A stretch of 64,000 nt of DNA from positions 62,001-126,000 of the forward strand of contig JACGCN010000037.1 of assembly GCA_014905825.1 (NCBI GenBank), written 5' to 3'. The DNA is from Lyophyllum atratum. Its lineage: Eukaryota > Basidiomycota > Agaricomycetes > Agaricales > Lyophyllaceae. Below the pieces are notes generated by a model, which ran no database searches, was not told the origin of the DNA, and saw nothing but the letters and a program-made list of their open reading frames with translations. The translations under genes and the position numbers were made by a program. Positions 22,207 to 33,004 of this stretch are shown here, in pieces (position 1 is the first letter of the stretch; each line of letters starts with the position of its first letter).

Positions 22207-23769
22207 TCAGTAGTATTCCAGGCTCAGGATTCTACCCTCGTCACGGAGCTGTTCAGAAAGTTTTTCAAATCTGGCATACGTATCTGACCAGGAACGCTCA
22301 GGGATGGTCTGACGTTGAAGGTAGCGAGTAGTAGCAGAACGAAGGCCGGGAGGACCAGGATTTCCGGACCCAGCTTTTTGCACTACCTCGATGAAATGCT
22401 CGAGGGTCTCTGACGAGGATGAGATAGTGCAATCCAGGCACTCCAACTTTGGAAGCCACAGTCCCTGCGATATGCGTTGTAGCATCGAGGCCGTCAGTAT
22501 CGTTTTGGGGATGAGAAGCTCCTCGACTGAGGATAGGACAGGGAGAAGTAGTTCGAGATCCGGCGTTGAAACCGTAGCAATTGGAGCGGCATATTTGTGG
22601 ATGAGGCAGCGTGAGCGTGTGCTGAAAGAGATAAACGCTGGTATGATGTGGGCGATATCCTTACCAAAAAACTCGATGGCCGTCAATGACGGGAAGACCA
22701 GTGATTGTAGAAAAAGTGCTCCGACAGATTTCTCAGATCTCAGTTTGAGAGATTGAAGACGGGGGTGAAAAATGGGCTGAGACCGAGTTGGGGCAAGTTG
22801 TATTCGGCTGGTCCTAGTGATCCATAACTCAAAATGCACTGCAGAGCTGCACCATGACACGATGGAATGTGCTGTCGTGAGGTCGACCACGGTGCGCTGC
22901 AGAGCTATATGGGTCAATTGACCCCACGGCATATCAAAAGCATCTTGCAAGAGATATGGTAGAAGATCCAGATGAAGGTACAGAAGCCTGACGTCATCTA
23001 GACTTGGGGTGTTTCCAAACACTGTGAGCCTTTGAATATCGTCCCGTTCTATATAGATTGCGAGGCTGTCCTCGCTTTCCAGAATCAAGGATTTTAAGAC
23101 AGTAAACGGCGAAGGTGGCAATTGGAGAAATTGATAGAGAAGATGCGATGGAGAAGATAGATGGATGTGTGTGAGTTGCGAAGAAAATGGGATTATGAGG
23201 CTCCGCATAGGATGGATATCCATGGACCCTTGACAGCGGTGGTCCACGCGCAGAGTAATGCAGCGCGTGCCGCTTGAGAGGACAGTCCCCGCGATGGCCA
23301 CGATACCTTCAGTTTGGAGCTGGGCCGCCTCCTGGTTGTGTTGAACATAGGGATATGACACGATGACATTGTCCCATAATTTAAGAGTGTTCAACGCTAT
23401 GCGCCGCCATAAAGAGCATACGGCTAAAACATTCAGTCGAAGATCATCATTAAATTGACGAGATGGCAGTTCAAGTGGCTTTGGCGAGCAATCGGAGAAT
23501 ATTTTCGAGAAAAGTTCTGGTGGAAGCCTTTTGTGAGGTGCTATAGCTGAATCGAGCCTAGCAATGCGTAGCGTATAGCTTTTGCGCTGGTCAAGGAGTT
23601 GATCGAGGGCGGCTTGGGCACGCTCAATCTCGACCTCATGCAAGTCCAATGTCTGCTGAAGGCCATCACGTAGACATCGGAATTGGTGTTGAGATGGCTT
23701 TGAGAGCACGTAGTCCGACTTCCAAGCTTCTTCCTCTAAGGCATGCATCGCTGGCAGAGTTGACGTCAT
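22207..23769 (-). CDS. F-box protein, array copy 1
   Basis: Intronless 520-aa F-box-like protein of the expanded basidiomycete type. An N-terminal coiled-coil (QTLDLHEVEIERAQAALDQL) leads into the F-box-like motif LPPELFSKIFSDCSP and AVCSLWRRIALNTLKLWDNV. About 350 residues of leucine-rich, degenerate LRR-like sequence follow. Such proteins are thought to recruit substrates to SCF ubiquitin ligases through Skp1. A paralogue (530 aa) lies 5.3 kb away on the same strand and a collapsed third copy beyond it. The substrate is unknown. Confidence 0.88.
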   Translation of the reverse strand: MTSTLPAMHALEEEAWKSDYVLSKPSQHQFRCLRDGLQQTLDLHEVEIERAQAALDQLLDQRKSYTLRIARLDSAIAPHKRLPPELFSKIFSDCSPKPLELPSRQFNDDLRLNVLAVCSLWRRIALNTLKLWDNVIVSYPYVQHNQEAAQLQTEGIVAIAGTVLSSGTRCITLRVDHRCQGSMDIHPMRSLIIPFSSQLTHIHLSSPSHLLYQFLQLPPSPFTVLKSLILESEDSLAIYIERDDIQRLTVFGNTPSLDDVRLLYLHLDLLPYLLQDAFDMPWGQLTHIALQRTVVDLTTAHSIVSWCSSAVHFELWITRTSRIQLAPTRSQPIFHPRLQSLKLRSEKSVGALFLQSLVFPSLTAIEFFGKDIAHIIPAFISFSTRSRCLIHKYAAPIATVSTPDLELLLPVLSSVEELLIPKTILTASMLQRISQGLWLPKLECLDCTISSSSETLEHFIEVVQKAGSGNPGPPGLRSATTRYLQRQTIPERSWSDTYARFEKLSEQLRDEGRILSLEYY

Positions 23770-24488
23770 GAAGATGAAGGCCGGAGGTGCATAAGAATAT
23801 CAGAGCGGCGACACTGTTTACTCGTAAATTTGTTATGATCTTGGTAATTTTTACTCACACCCATCATTTGCATTAGACCCGACCATTGGAATCTGGATCA
23901 AACAAGATGCATACCTATCGCCGTAATTCGAACGTTGGACCTCGCCTGAAATCTGCTGGGCGTTTTCCAGAACTAGATCTTACTATCATAGGATAAGGGC
24001 TGCTTGCATCAGACCTGACCATCGGTTTAAGCGAAATCCATGCTTGATCCCATGCATACTATGGCTCAGTTGCCTCGTAAACGTATGTACATGTCCGGCC
24101 AGCAAACGTCCTAACCTATCACCTTCATCAGCCACATCGGGACCTCAGAACAACCAGACTACCGAGATGATCATTAGAAGATTGTGAGGTATAAATGCGG
24201 TTCTGTCATAACTCTATTAACAGTATAGACATTGTCTAGGCTTCTCTGGGATAATTGTTCAGGTACGAGACAGCCGTAGGGCGGTGCTCTAGCTACAAGT
24301 CACAGGACTACTGCGGGCGTTGAGGCAGGGGATGTCATCTAGCCGGCTTACTGTAGCTGTCCAGATGTGACCGGTGAGCCGGATTTCAGTGCATCTCGAT
24401 TCGGATGTACGATGAATCTATTATAAAGCTCTTTGCAGTCGTTTCTTGTCCAGGACATTTGATCACAGTATCGATTCCTAGTAGCATC
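23770..24488. other. Divergent spacer, no gene recognised
   Basis: Between the F-box gene (minus) and the membrane protein (plus). No coding pattern. An in-frame upstream ATG of the membrane gene lies at 24405. Confidence 0.4.
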
Positions 24489-25962
24489 ATGAACAATGCT
24501 GCGGCCGGTAACGCAGGCGAAAACGAGTGGCAGGACGCTGCTGAGCACCTTCATGACCAGCCGTCTCCCCTTACGACCTATCCTCCGCAACCGCGACGAC
24601 CGCCACCAATGTTCAGACCACAACGACCTTCCTCTTCTGTCAACTCTGAACCTTTGCCACCGCCACCTGCTTCCAGCTCTCGCAGAACATTCGGAAATAT
24701 TAAAAAGAGGATTCATGCATCCCCCTTTTTACCTGTCTTCGAATGGCTGTACGAACGCCTCCGATCCCAGATCACATACATTACTTCCATCCACCACGTC
24801 CTTATCCCGTTACTTCATCCACTCCTTCTCCTCCTTCCGTTGTATTACCGGTCCAAAGCTAGCGCTATGTACAAGGACATCGATACCGACCACTACCTCC
24901 AGGACTTGGTCGACTGTACCCGTCGATCACGACAAGCCTTGGATGCCCTCAGCCCGCATTCCTCGAGTACAGATCCGTATACCGTACAACCAGCTCCTAC
25001 TCCGTGCACCTTTGAAATTGACGTAGTTTATGCCGATACCGTAAACAGCGCACATATCGTTGCCTCCAACTCGCTTTCCTCACGGTTTTCCAACTTTGCC
25101 GAACGCGCTCCGAATGGAACTTCGCTACAAGAGCAGACCACCATGTCTTCGATACCGCCTCACCCTACTCCGCGCCTTTCCTCAGCGGTATCCGAGCTCC
25201 CCCTTCCCAGCTCCATCCAAACGCTGCACTGCGCTTGGCAGGTCTATATCAAGTCATGCCTCTTTGGATGGCGCATCTCGTTCGCTGTAGCTGGGTTCCT
25301 TTTCAGGTGCGCGCTGTCTCCACTGTCTTTCCCTGATCATGCCTGACATGACCACTTCTAATGCAGCACGTCGCCAGTGATATTTCAAGTTCAAGCCGCC
25401 ATCGACGACCCCGTGCCGCGCACCTTCGCCTTCCTCGCCGTCTTCCGTGCCATTGTCGGCGTGGTTTACGCGCCCGTTTTCCTGTACTACTCTAGCGAGG
25501 GCAGCGAGACGCGTTCTGTGCAATTTGCGATTCTCTGGATCCGGGTACTTCCCTCTTCTTTAGTTATGGCACATGCTTACATGCGCTCCTTTGCTACGCA
25601 GGACACGCGCGCCGAGGATGGGCGAATGAAGTGGGGGCCGTGGATAATGCTTTCCCTTCCCGGATCTGCGGCCCTGTGGTATGTGTTATCTCATCTGGTC
25701 TACGTCTTACATACCAGTAACTCCATCCAGGGCGACTGGCCTCTACACACTCTCTATGCTCACGTTCATGTGGCGCGTCGTATCCGCGGGTCATTCAGCA
25801 GGACCCGCACCGCTCTCAAAGCCCGCTACGACCGCTCTGTGCTCTGTGCTCACTGCGGTTACGGTGTTAGATGTCGTGGGTGGCGTGTGGACATGGCGCA
25901 AGATGGTGTGGTTCAAGCGAGAAGTGCGCAAGATGCCACGCTACCCAGATCTGGATGCTTGA
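24489..25962 (+). CDS. Multipass membrane protein, unknown
   Basis: Predicted 434-aa protein, four exons: 24489-25306, 25367-25544, 25602-25678, 25731-25962. The first 80 residues are Pro/Gln/Ser-rich and disordered. A hydrophobic segment (VLIPLLHPLLLLLPLYY) follows, then a soluble Ser/Thr-rich loop. At least four more transmembrane-like stretches come next: WRISFAVAGFLF, FAFLAVFRAIVGVVYAPVFLYY, WIMLSLPGSAALWATGLYTLSMLTFMW and LCSVLTAVTVLDVVGGVW. The C terminus is basic (FKREVRKMPR). The hydrophobic helices continue smoothly across each splice junction, which supports the exon model. No family recognised. An ATG 84 bases upstream is also in frame. Confidence 0.72.
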
Positions 25963-26393
25963 TGCCCGTTTCATGACTTATTTATCTGCTGCATGCTTTG
26001 ACGACTTGCTTTCTGCACTGGCCTGGTTTACGACTTACCTTTCTGCTGCATGCTTCGAGTTTTGTTTTGCTCACTCAGATACCACTCCCACCCCGTTTAA
26101 CATTATACCCTATTAGACGATAAGCTTCCCAACGAAGCACTGTACTACCACCCATTGTAGCAACATCGTATATAGACGTAGAGCAACTGCACACTCCTAA
26201 CCAGCAACATTTTCTGATTAGCCTGTTACCGGGTGCATATTGACGGGACCTATCACAAGATATACAATGGCGGAATTACCTACCACTTCGTATCTTCTGG
26301 CTGATCCTCTCAGAGCAAGCTGTCTTAACCTAGTGGTGCAAAACTCTCGAGAACAAATCGGTAAAGATTAGTCCTACAAGGAAGAAATGGATG
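25963..26393. other. Convergent 3' spacer, no gene recognised
   Basis: Lies between the stops of the membrane protein and the DUF2461 gene. Contains a nearly repeated motif, TTATCTGCTGCATGCTT (near 25981) and TTTCTGCTGCATGCTT (near 26040), about 60 bases apart. Confidence 0.35.
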
Positions 26394-28594
26394 TCACTCT
26401 CCATCTTCCTCTTCCTCGTCTTCTCCGGAACCATCAGACCCACCGCCTGCGCCAACAGTCATCATGTCATTTAAGCTGGTTATGGAGTCAGTCAGTAGAC
26501 TGCAAACAGAGTAAAGTCGGCTACGACTGACCAGTGCACAAACGGCCGCATTATACGCACCAGCTCTGTCACCTTCTCGCTGAAGTCAGCCGCAAGTACC
26601 TCTTCGTCAGGGAAACTGCGATCCTCTCAGCAATCCGAAAAATCACCACAGAAGGAAAGCCATCTGCCTGACATACCGGTGCACAACGGCGAACGATCGA
26701 CACTTTAAAAGATCAATGTCCCTGTGCAACGAAGGAGCTGCGTCTCAGCAACAGTTCTGGACTCCGCAGGAAAGTCAATGAAGCCGCACTTATGGCTCTT
26801 GTCGACGCCCTTCGGCGCGACCTTTAGCTCGTCCTCCATCCCAAACACGCTCTGGCGGCTCCCATCCGCGCTTGGGCGAGGTTTCCCGAAGTAGCTGACG
26901 AACTCAGGGGCAGTGAGCACGCGCCTCAAGCGTCCAGAGTCGTTTAGGATATTCGTACTACAAAAGATTATGTGACACGGTCAGCCAAGGAGCCAGAAGA
27001 GGAGGGGATGGGGACGTACCGGATATTCGCGAGCTCGGCACGCCCGGGGCACCATGAGCCTGCTGCGATGATGGTCTGGCCACCTGGCTGAACTGAGGGT
27101 TTCACTGGTGTTAGTAGGAGAAGAGGGTGATAGTAGGCTCTGAAAGCTAACCTGAGCTGTACGTTTATCCAACAAAAGGTATTAGCTAATGACTTGCGGC
27201 GTAGGTGAAAGTGGAAGTGGGACGAACAGATGATCTGTGAGATGCACGTTAGCGTAGGGAGTATAGAGTTAGGCTTGAGCGGGTCAAGAGGCATAAAACA
27301 TGCTAAGTATAGATGTAAAATGCAAGGTGTGACATGCAAGGTAAAATCTATGTGCAAAGAAGAGAATTGGGAGCGAAACCGGGACTCACATCCAGCAAAA
27401 ATGCCCTTCCGCCCACTACGTGAAAAGCTGGCAGAGAAGCTCTTCTTATATGGGGTCTTGTCATTGCTGAACCTCATCTGAAACCCAGAATCAAAAGTGT
27501 CAGTCAACTTTGGAATATCCAAGAAAAATGGCGAAAGCGAAGCCAAGCGCCAAGATCTAAATAAAACGTGAATAAGATAAAAACCATACAAGCTCCATTG
27601 AGCGACACTTATCTGCCCCCAGAAGGAGGGTAACTGAAAGGGCAAAAGGGCACACGAGAATATAAACAGCAACAACGAACGAAAGGAGGAGAGGGACGAG
27701 AAGTAGAATCGGTGAGAAGCGCAACGCACATCGCGGTATATCCGATGAATGACGTCCTTCGGAGGCAGCGGCGGAACCTGCGGGTCCGCGTCTGTGAGGA
27801 GGTCCGTAAAATGCTCGACGAAAGCCTTCCACTCTCCCTCCGCTTGTCTGTACACTGGCTCTACGTAGCACATACACGCGTCAATGGACGTCCTGACGAT
27901 GATTGGTAGGACGAGAGGAGCGCACCGTGGAGTTTGAACCTGCACGAGAAACGGTAAACGAAATCTTCACAAATATACCACAAGGGGAGTCGAAAGAGAC
28001 GCACCACTCGCGATCATTACAAGCCGGGTCCTTGAGCTTCTTCAGGAAATTCAACGTATTCTGGGAGATCTGTCCTGGGGGCACTATGGTTCCACGCCGC
28101 TTCAGATAAAAGAAACGCGTGAGAGGGGAGAACGCACCACGGCCACATGAGGGTGCCTGCACGACGGCACCGACAACTTCCTGGCCTTCGTCCACTTCGA
28201 ATTCCTCCCCATCGTCTACAGGCGTTTTTACGCGCTGGCGTTTGGTATTCTTCTTCGTGGGGCTCTTCGTCCTCGTCCGCTTCTGTGGGCTGGTGCTTGA
28301 CGGCCGCTGTTTTCGCTTTCGTGTTTCAAAAACAACATCATCGTCGTCCAACGCGTCACTGTCGTACTCCTTCGCGTCGTCTTCTTCGTCTGCCTCGGCC
28401 TCTCTCTCATCGTAGTCCTCATCCTCACCGTTCGCGTCATTCACGTCATCCTCATCCCCGTCGGCTGTTTCAAAGAATTTGCTGATTTTCGCCTTCCGAC
28501 TCCGGGTCTTGCTGTCCTTGGCGGGGGTTGTTTTCACAGAGGCGCGCGTCCCGGAAGTGCGGGAGCGTGTTTTTCGCGATGTCGATGGCGACAT
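26394..28594 (-). CDS. DUF2461 (TIGR02453-type) protein with acidic N terminus
   Basis: Predicted 432-aa protein of the conserved DUF2461 family; function unknown. Eleven exons: 28005-28594, 27926-27939, 27730-27860, 27390-27477, 27228-27234, 27152-27156, 27020-27104, 26790-26957, 26677-26721, 26532-26615, 26394-26475. Residues 1-150 are basic then very acidic, with an NLS-like KKNTKRQR, so nuclear location is likely. The domain runs from NTLNFLKKLKDPACNDREWF through PPKDVIHRIYRDMRFSNDKTPYKKSFSASFSR, AGYHLSVKP, QPGGQTIIAAGSWCPGRAELANIR and FSEKVTELVRIMRPF to an acidic tail. Exons of 14, 7 and 5 nt are needed to keep the YHLSVKP block. Skipping the 7- and 5-nt exons also stays in frame but loses that block. 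Confidence 0.82.
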
Positions 28595-29076
28595 TAGTAG
28601 GGGATATAGGATTGCCTGTTGTACAGAAAGGAAATGACCTTCTAGCTGTACTTAGCAGATATATTGCTGAGGTCCAAAGGCGTACTGGGTGAAGATAGAG
28701 AAAAAAATGGTATCAGAGCCACAGACGTTGTGATCAACGTTGAACAAGAAGGTCTTACATCATGCTGACCAAGTTGTACCCCCCACCTCGAGATTCGGCC
28801 CTGAGCCTCAGCAAGAGGCATCATGCCGCTAAGTTGCCAGTGCGCCATTCTTCACCACATTTATGCATGCCTGCGTAGTCATGCGTCCTACACTGAGCGA
28901 TGACACTGCCGTGGAAGTCTGTCACAACTCGTCCTGAATTTGAACCTAGGCCTATTACAATCGAAGAACAAAACCGGTCCTCCATAATAAAATTGATATA
29001 CCTACAGCCGCATGATTAAGTCATATACAAGGGAGCTGATAGTGTAATTAAGTCCAACGCTACTGTACCAGCACTT
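28595..29076. other. Spacer upstream of the DUF2461 gene, no gene recognised
   Basis: Lies between the DUF2461 start and the stop of F-box copy 2; both genes are on the minus strand. No coding pattern seen. Confidence 0.4.
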
Positions 29077-30669
29077 CTAACCTTTCAAGGTCAGGATTCT
29101 ACCTTCCTCCTGGAGCTTCGCAGAAAGCTCTTTGAACTTCGTGGTCGTCTCAAGCCACCTGGGCGCTCTGTAATGCCTCACAGATCCCACAAGATAACGT
29201 GCAGATGCCACACGAAGGCCAGGAGAACCCACTGGCCCACCATTTTGCACCATCGCCATGAAATATTCGAGGGTCATTGGCGCGGGAGTGAGAGAGCAGT
29301 TCACACACTTCAAGTTTGGAAGCAATGCTCCGTGAGAGATGCGTTGGATCATGGAATCCGTCAGAAGTGTGTCGGGAATAATGAGTTCCTCAACCGATGA
29401 TAACACCGGGAGAACTGGTTCGAGAACCCTGAATGGGACCGCGGCCTTGGAAATAACAAATTTCTGAAGGGTGCAGCATGAGCGGGCGAGGAGCGAAATG
29501 AACGATGGGACAATGTCCGCGATGTCGTTGTCGCCAAACTCAATAGATATCAAGGATGGAAGGTCAAGTGACTGGAGAAACTCTGCCACGACATTTGGGG
29601 AACCGCCCGTGCTGGTTATCTTGAGAGTTTGAAGACGCGGATGCAGGATGGGCCGAGGTTGAATGGCAATCTGTGTCTGAGCACCCGTGGCATGAAGTGA
29701 TAACTCGCAGTGGACAACAGAGCTGCACCGTGAAATAATCGAGAATCCTGTCGCAAGGTCGATCCAGGTGTTCTGTAGCGTTAGGTGGGTTAACTGATCC
29801 CATGGGAGATGGAAGGCATCTTCCGCCAAATGACGCAGAAAATCGAGGTAGAATTTGGATATCACGACTTTACGGAGGCTGGGGGTTTTGCCCAACCCTC
29901 CAAGCCTTGGGATGTGCTCTACGGCAGCGCTAACGGGGTGCTCCTCGCCGTTTAATGTCAAGGACTCCAAGACGTCGAACGGCAGGGGTGATGATTGAAG
30001 AAACGGATAAAGGAGATGTGGTGAACAAGATATATTGATCTTGGTGAGCTGGGATGCAAATGGGACAATGAGATTCCAGATGGGATCGATATCTCTGGTG
30101 AGGTATGCTCGACGGTGGCCATACATGTTGAGAGAAATGGTGCTTGTACCACGGGAAATAACGTCCTTCGCAGCGGCTGTAATATTGTGGGTTTTGTTTT
30201 CCCATCCTTCGATTGGGTTGCTAGCATAGGGATATTTGACGACAATATCGTCCCATAGCTCCGGCGTCTGTTGTGCTATCCGCCTCCACAACGAGCATAC
30301 GGCCTTCGGGAGCGAAAGAATTGGCCGAACGTCATCAAGCGATACGGGGGGTACACATAGGGGCTTCGGAGAGCAGTCGGAGAAGATTTTCGCAAGGAGT
30401 TCTGGCGGGAGCTTCTTGTGGGGTGCAAGGGCCGAGTTGACCTTGGCAATACGAACTGTATAACTTTCGCGTTGGCTCATGAGTTGATCGAGGGAAGCTT
30501 GGACCCGCGCAATCTCGAGATCATGCTGATCCAAAGTCTTTTGAAGATGGTCACGTAAATCGCGGAACTCCTGCTGGGATGCCTCCGAGAGGATATAGTC
30601 CGACTTCCAAGCCCTTTCTTCCAGAGGGTGTGCAGGTGAGCTTGGATCATAGGCGGATAACTGCGTCAT
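29077..30669 (-). CDS. F-box protein, array copy 2
   Basis: Intronless 530-aa paralogue of the F-box gene at 22.2-23.8 kb. The same architecture is visible: WKSDYILSEASQQEF start region, coiled-coil QKTLDQHDLEIARVQASLDQL, F-box-like LPPELLAKIFSDCSP with AVCSLWRRIAQQTPELWDDI, then leucine-rich sequence including PVLPVLSSVEELIIPDTLLTD, a block shared almost word for word with copy 1. Probably an SCF substrate adaptor of unknown target. The two copies diverge strongly outside the F-box and this block, as expected of an old duplicate. Confidence 0.88.
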   Translation of the reverse strand: MTQLSAYDPSSPAHPLEERAWKSDYILSEASQQEFRDLRDHLQKTLDQHDLEIARVQASLDQLMSQRESYTVRIAKVNSALAPHKKLPPELLAKIFSDCSPKPLCVPPVSLDDVRPILSLPKAVCSLWRRIAQQTPELWDDIVVKYPYASNPIEGWENKTHNITAAAKDVISRGTSTISLNMYGHRRAYLTRDIDPIWNLIVPFASQLTKINISCSPHLLYPFLQSSPLPFDVLESLTLNGEEHPVSAAVEHIPRLGGLGKTPSLRKVVISKFYLDFLRHLAEDAFHLPWDQLTHLTLQNTWIDLATGFSIISRCSSVVHCELSLHATGAQTQIAIQPRPILHPRLQTLKITSTGGSPNVVAEFLQSLDLPSLISIEFGDNDIADIVPSFISLLARSCCTLQKFVISKAAVPFRVLEPVLPVLSSVEELIIPDTLLTDSMIQRISHGALLPNLKCVNCSLTPAPMTLEYFMAMVQNGGPVGSPGLRVASARYLVGSVRHYRAPRWLETTTKFKELSAKLQEEGRILTLKG

Positions 30670-31039
30670 GAAGCTGGAACTCGGCCTGAGAAGTAAATGG
30701 TGTAGTCAGGCAATGCGACTCGAGGTTGGGCGGGTTCACTCGTTACCGGTTCGCTGTCCAACGCACTCTTCCTGGTTCAAAGCCAGGCACAAATTACGAC
30801 CACTTTACGACCACTTCACATCATCTTTCGATTAGATCTTGATATCACTTCTTGATTGGTAGTCTGAGATGGAGCGAAGCTTTTATGATGTCGTGATCAG
30901 ACTTGATCAGACTGTGCAAATCAGCTTACTGTGATAGAATCTATAGATACCAGCACAATTGTTATACAAGTGTAAGAAAGTTTAGTGGGCTGTCAGCTGC
31001 AGAAGATAGGCTATTTATGTCCGCTGCGGTGTGAAGACT

Positions 31040-31900
31040 TCTAAACTTTCACGGCCGAGGTTCTACCTTGAGCATGCAATCTTGCATGATAACGAGCAGA
31101 GACAGCGCGAACTTAGATGTCTTAACCCGATTTTTGCACCATTTTCACGAAACGCTCGACAGCTCAGAGGGAGCAATCTAGGGTGAAGTTTATACGCTTG
31201 AGGTTTGGGAGTAGTTTTCTTTGTGATACACACTGCAGCATCAATTCCGTTATCAAAGCATTTGGGGTGACGAGTTCCTCGACTGATGATAGAACAGGGA
31301 AAGGTACTTCGAGATGCTCCGCCAAAACCGCGGCGCCGATAAATCCCTGGATGGTATAATTTGAACGTGCAGTGATGGGTGAGATACTCGTAGAAGGTGG
31401 GGTTATATTAGCCATGTGGATTTCGGCGAACTCAATCGACGTCAAGAATGGAAGGGTAAGAGGAGCAATCAAACTGCGTTTGCGACGTACGGGGACTTGA
31501 AGCCAGAGGTCCTAAGAGATTGAAGCGAGTGGTGGAGGATGAGTGTGTAAGTATCTGTTTGGATGCGCCTCCCTAAGCGAAAGCATCAACGGAGCATCAT
31601 CGATAGATAGATCCTACAGGTGGCAGAGAGAGGGTCACCGGGGAGTGGATGATCTTCGCAATGAGTTCTGGTGGGAGTTCGTTGTGAACCGCCGCGGCTG
31701 AATGAAACCTAGAGATCCGCAAGGTATAACTTTTGCGTTGGTCGTAGTCTTTATGAAGAGCGGCTTGGACACGCGCAAGCTCGAGATCATGCTCATCTAA
31801 GGTCGGCATGAGTTCATAACGTAGATTTCATAATTCCTGTTAACGTGTCTGAGAGCACATAATCCGACCTCCGAGCCTCATCTTCCAGGAAGTACACAGA
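31040..31900 (-). pseudogene. Collapsed third F-box copy
   Basis: Two separated minus-strand segments match the paralogues in order. 31597-31900 holds the start region and coiled-coil/F-box (DEHDLELARVQAALHKDYDQ, then ELPPELIAKII). 31040-31472 holds the C-terminal part (PVLSSVEELVTPNALITELM, then LLPNLKRINFTLDC). The roughly 300 residues between them are gone, the frame is interrupted and the initial ATG is lost. This is an internal-deletion pseudogene rather than a working gene. Confidence 0.8.
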
Positions 31901-32114
31901 ATGCGACCTGTCAGAACTGGCCAATTAGTCCATGGAATAGTTCTAAATGAGTTGCATTGCTATGTGTGAGGCAGTGGAAGAAAAGTTGGATAAGACAAAC
32001 CATCCTGGGTGGATGGTGACGGTATTACCTGAAGCTCCTGCAGCGTGTTTGTGACGCAGTCACACCAAGTTATCCCTTCCTCAACCGACACTCGGTCGAC
32101 CTCAGACTGAACCC

Positions 32115-32851
32115 ATGTCGAAATACGCACCCCACGGCCGTTCAACGAACAAACCGCGAGCAACAGCATCCACCATATGCCAAAAATGCCTAGGAACAGG
32201 CAAGTCACCCTCACTCTTCCACTCCTCATCCCCGCTTACCACCTAACACACCATCAGGCCATTTCATCTACGAATGCAAGTCGGTACGGCCATACGTCTC
32301 GCGACCGTCCCGCACGCAGCAACTGGAGAATCCCAAGCTTCTGGCGAAACTCAAAGCTGAGGGAAAGCCGTCGGTGGAAGTGCCGGAGGAATTCAAAAAC
32401 AAGTGCGTTTAGAACACCTGTGTTTTATACCTGGTCCACTACTCATATACACTGTGCAAATAGAACCGGCACTGCGAACAAAATCCTCGAGTCTAAAGAG
32501 AAAGAACGACTGAAAGAAATCAAGGACAAGGATGAAGGGCCGTCACGGAAACGAGCCAAGCGGTACGTCTGTCTCGTAATCTCGTCTCAGACACTAAACA
32601 CTCAGACTACGTCCGTTTATTCACGCAGGTCTTCATCATCTTCGGACTCGGACTCAGACTCTTCAAATTCAGACTCTTCAAGCTCGGAGTCAGACTCGGA
32701 CTCGGGCTCCTCTTCTGCGTCCGCCTCTTCTTCTTCCCGGTCAAGGGAACGCAATCGCAAACGACGCGTACCTCGCCGAGGACACAGTCGTTCCAGGTCA
32801 AGATCGCTGTCCTCGGAGGGGTCCGACGATTCGCGCGGCCGGAAGCGTTGA
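32115..32851 (+). CDS. Zinc-knuckle RS-rich protein (ZCCHC10-like)
   Basis: 183-aa protein, four exons: 32115-32199, 32258-32402, 32464-32562, 32629-32851. A single CCHC knuckle, CQKCLGTGHFIYEC, is followed by YVSRPSRTQQLENP, a block typical of the small ZCCHC10-like nuclear proteins. Then come a charged linker (SKEKERLKEIKDKDEGPSRK) and a long Ser/Asp/Glu run ending in an Arg/Ser tail. The role is probably in mRNA processing; no activity can be assigned. The first intron begins with GC (CAG/GCAAGT) instead of GT. Only this junction keeps the third Cys/His spacing of the knuckle, so it is a non-canonical GC-AG intron. Confidence 0.85.
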
Positions 32852-33004
32852 ACGTGATGGACTGGTTGGTTTTGGTTTGCCTTGTATATTGTAGTATTTC
32901 TGTTGTGACTTATGGAGTCACTTGCCACCGAGATGTGGTGCTGAGGGTATGGATATGGAGATAATATTATAGCAGTAGCATGGGGTATGTGTTGTGATTT
33001 TGCT

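Noticed and set aside
28090..28132. Possible 38-nt intron in exon 1 of the DUF2461 gene
   Set aside because: It has GT/AG ends, but removing it shifts the frame ahead of the conserved NTLNFLKKL block; reading through keeps the frame.
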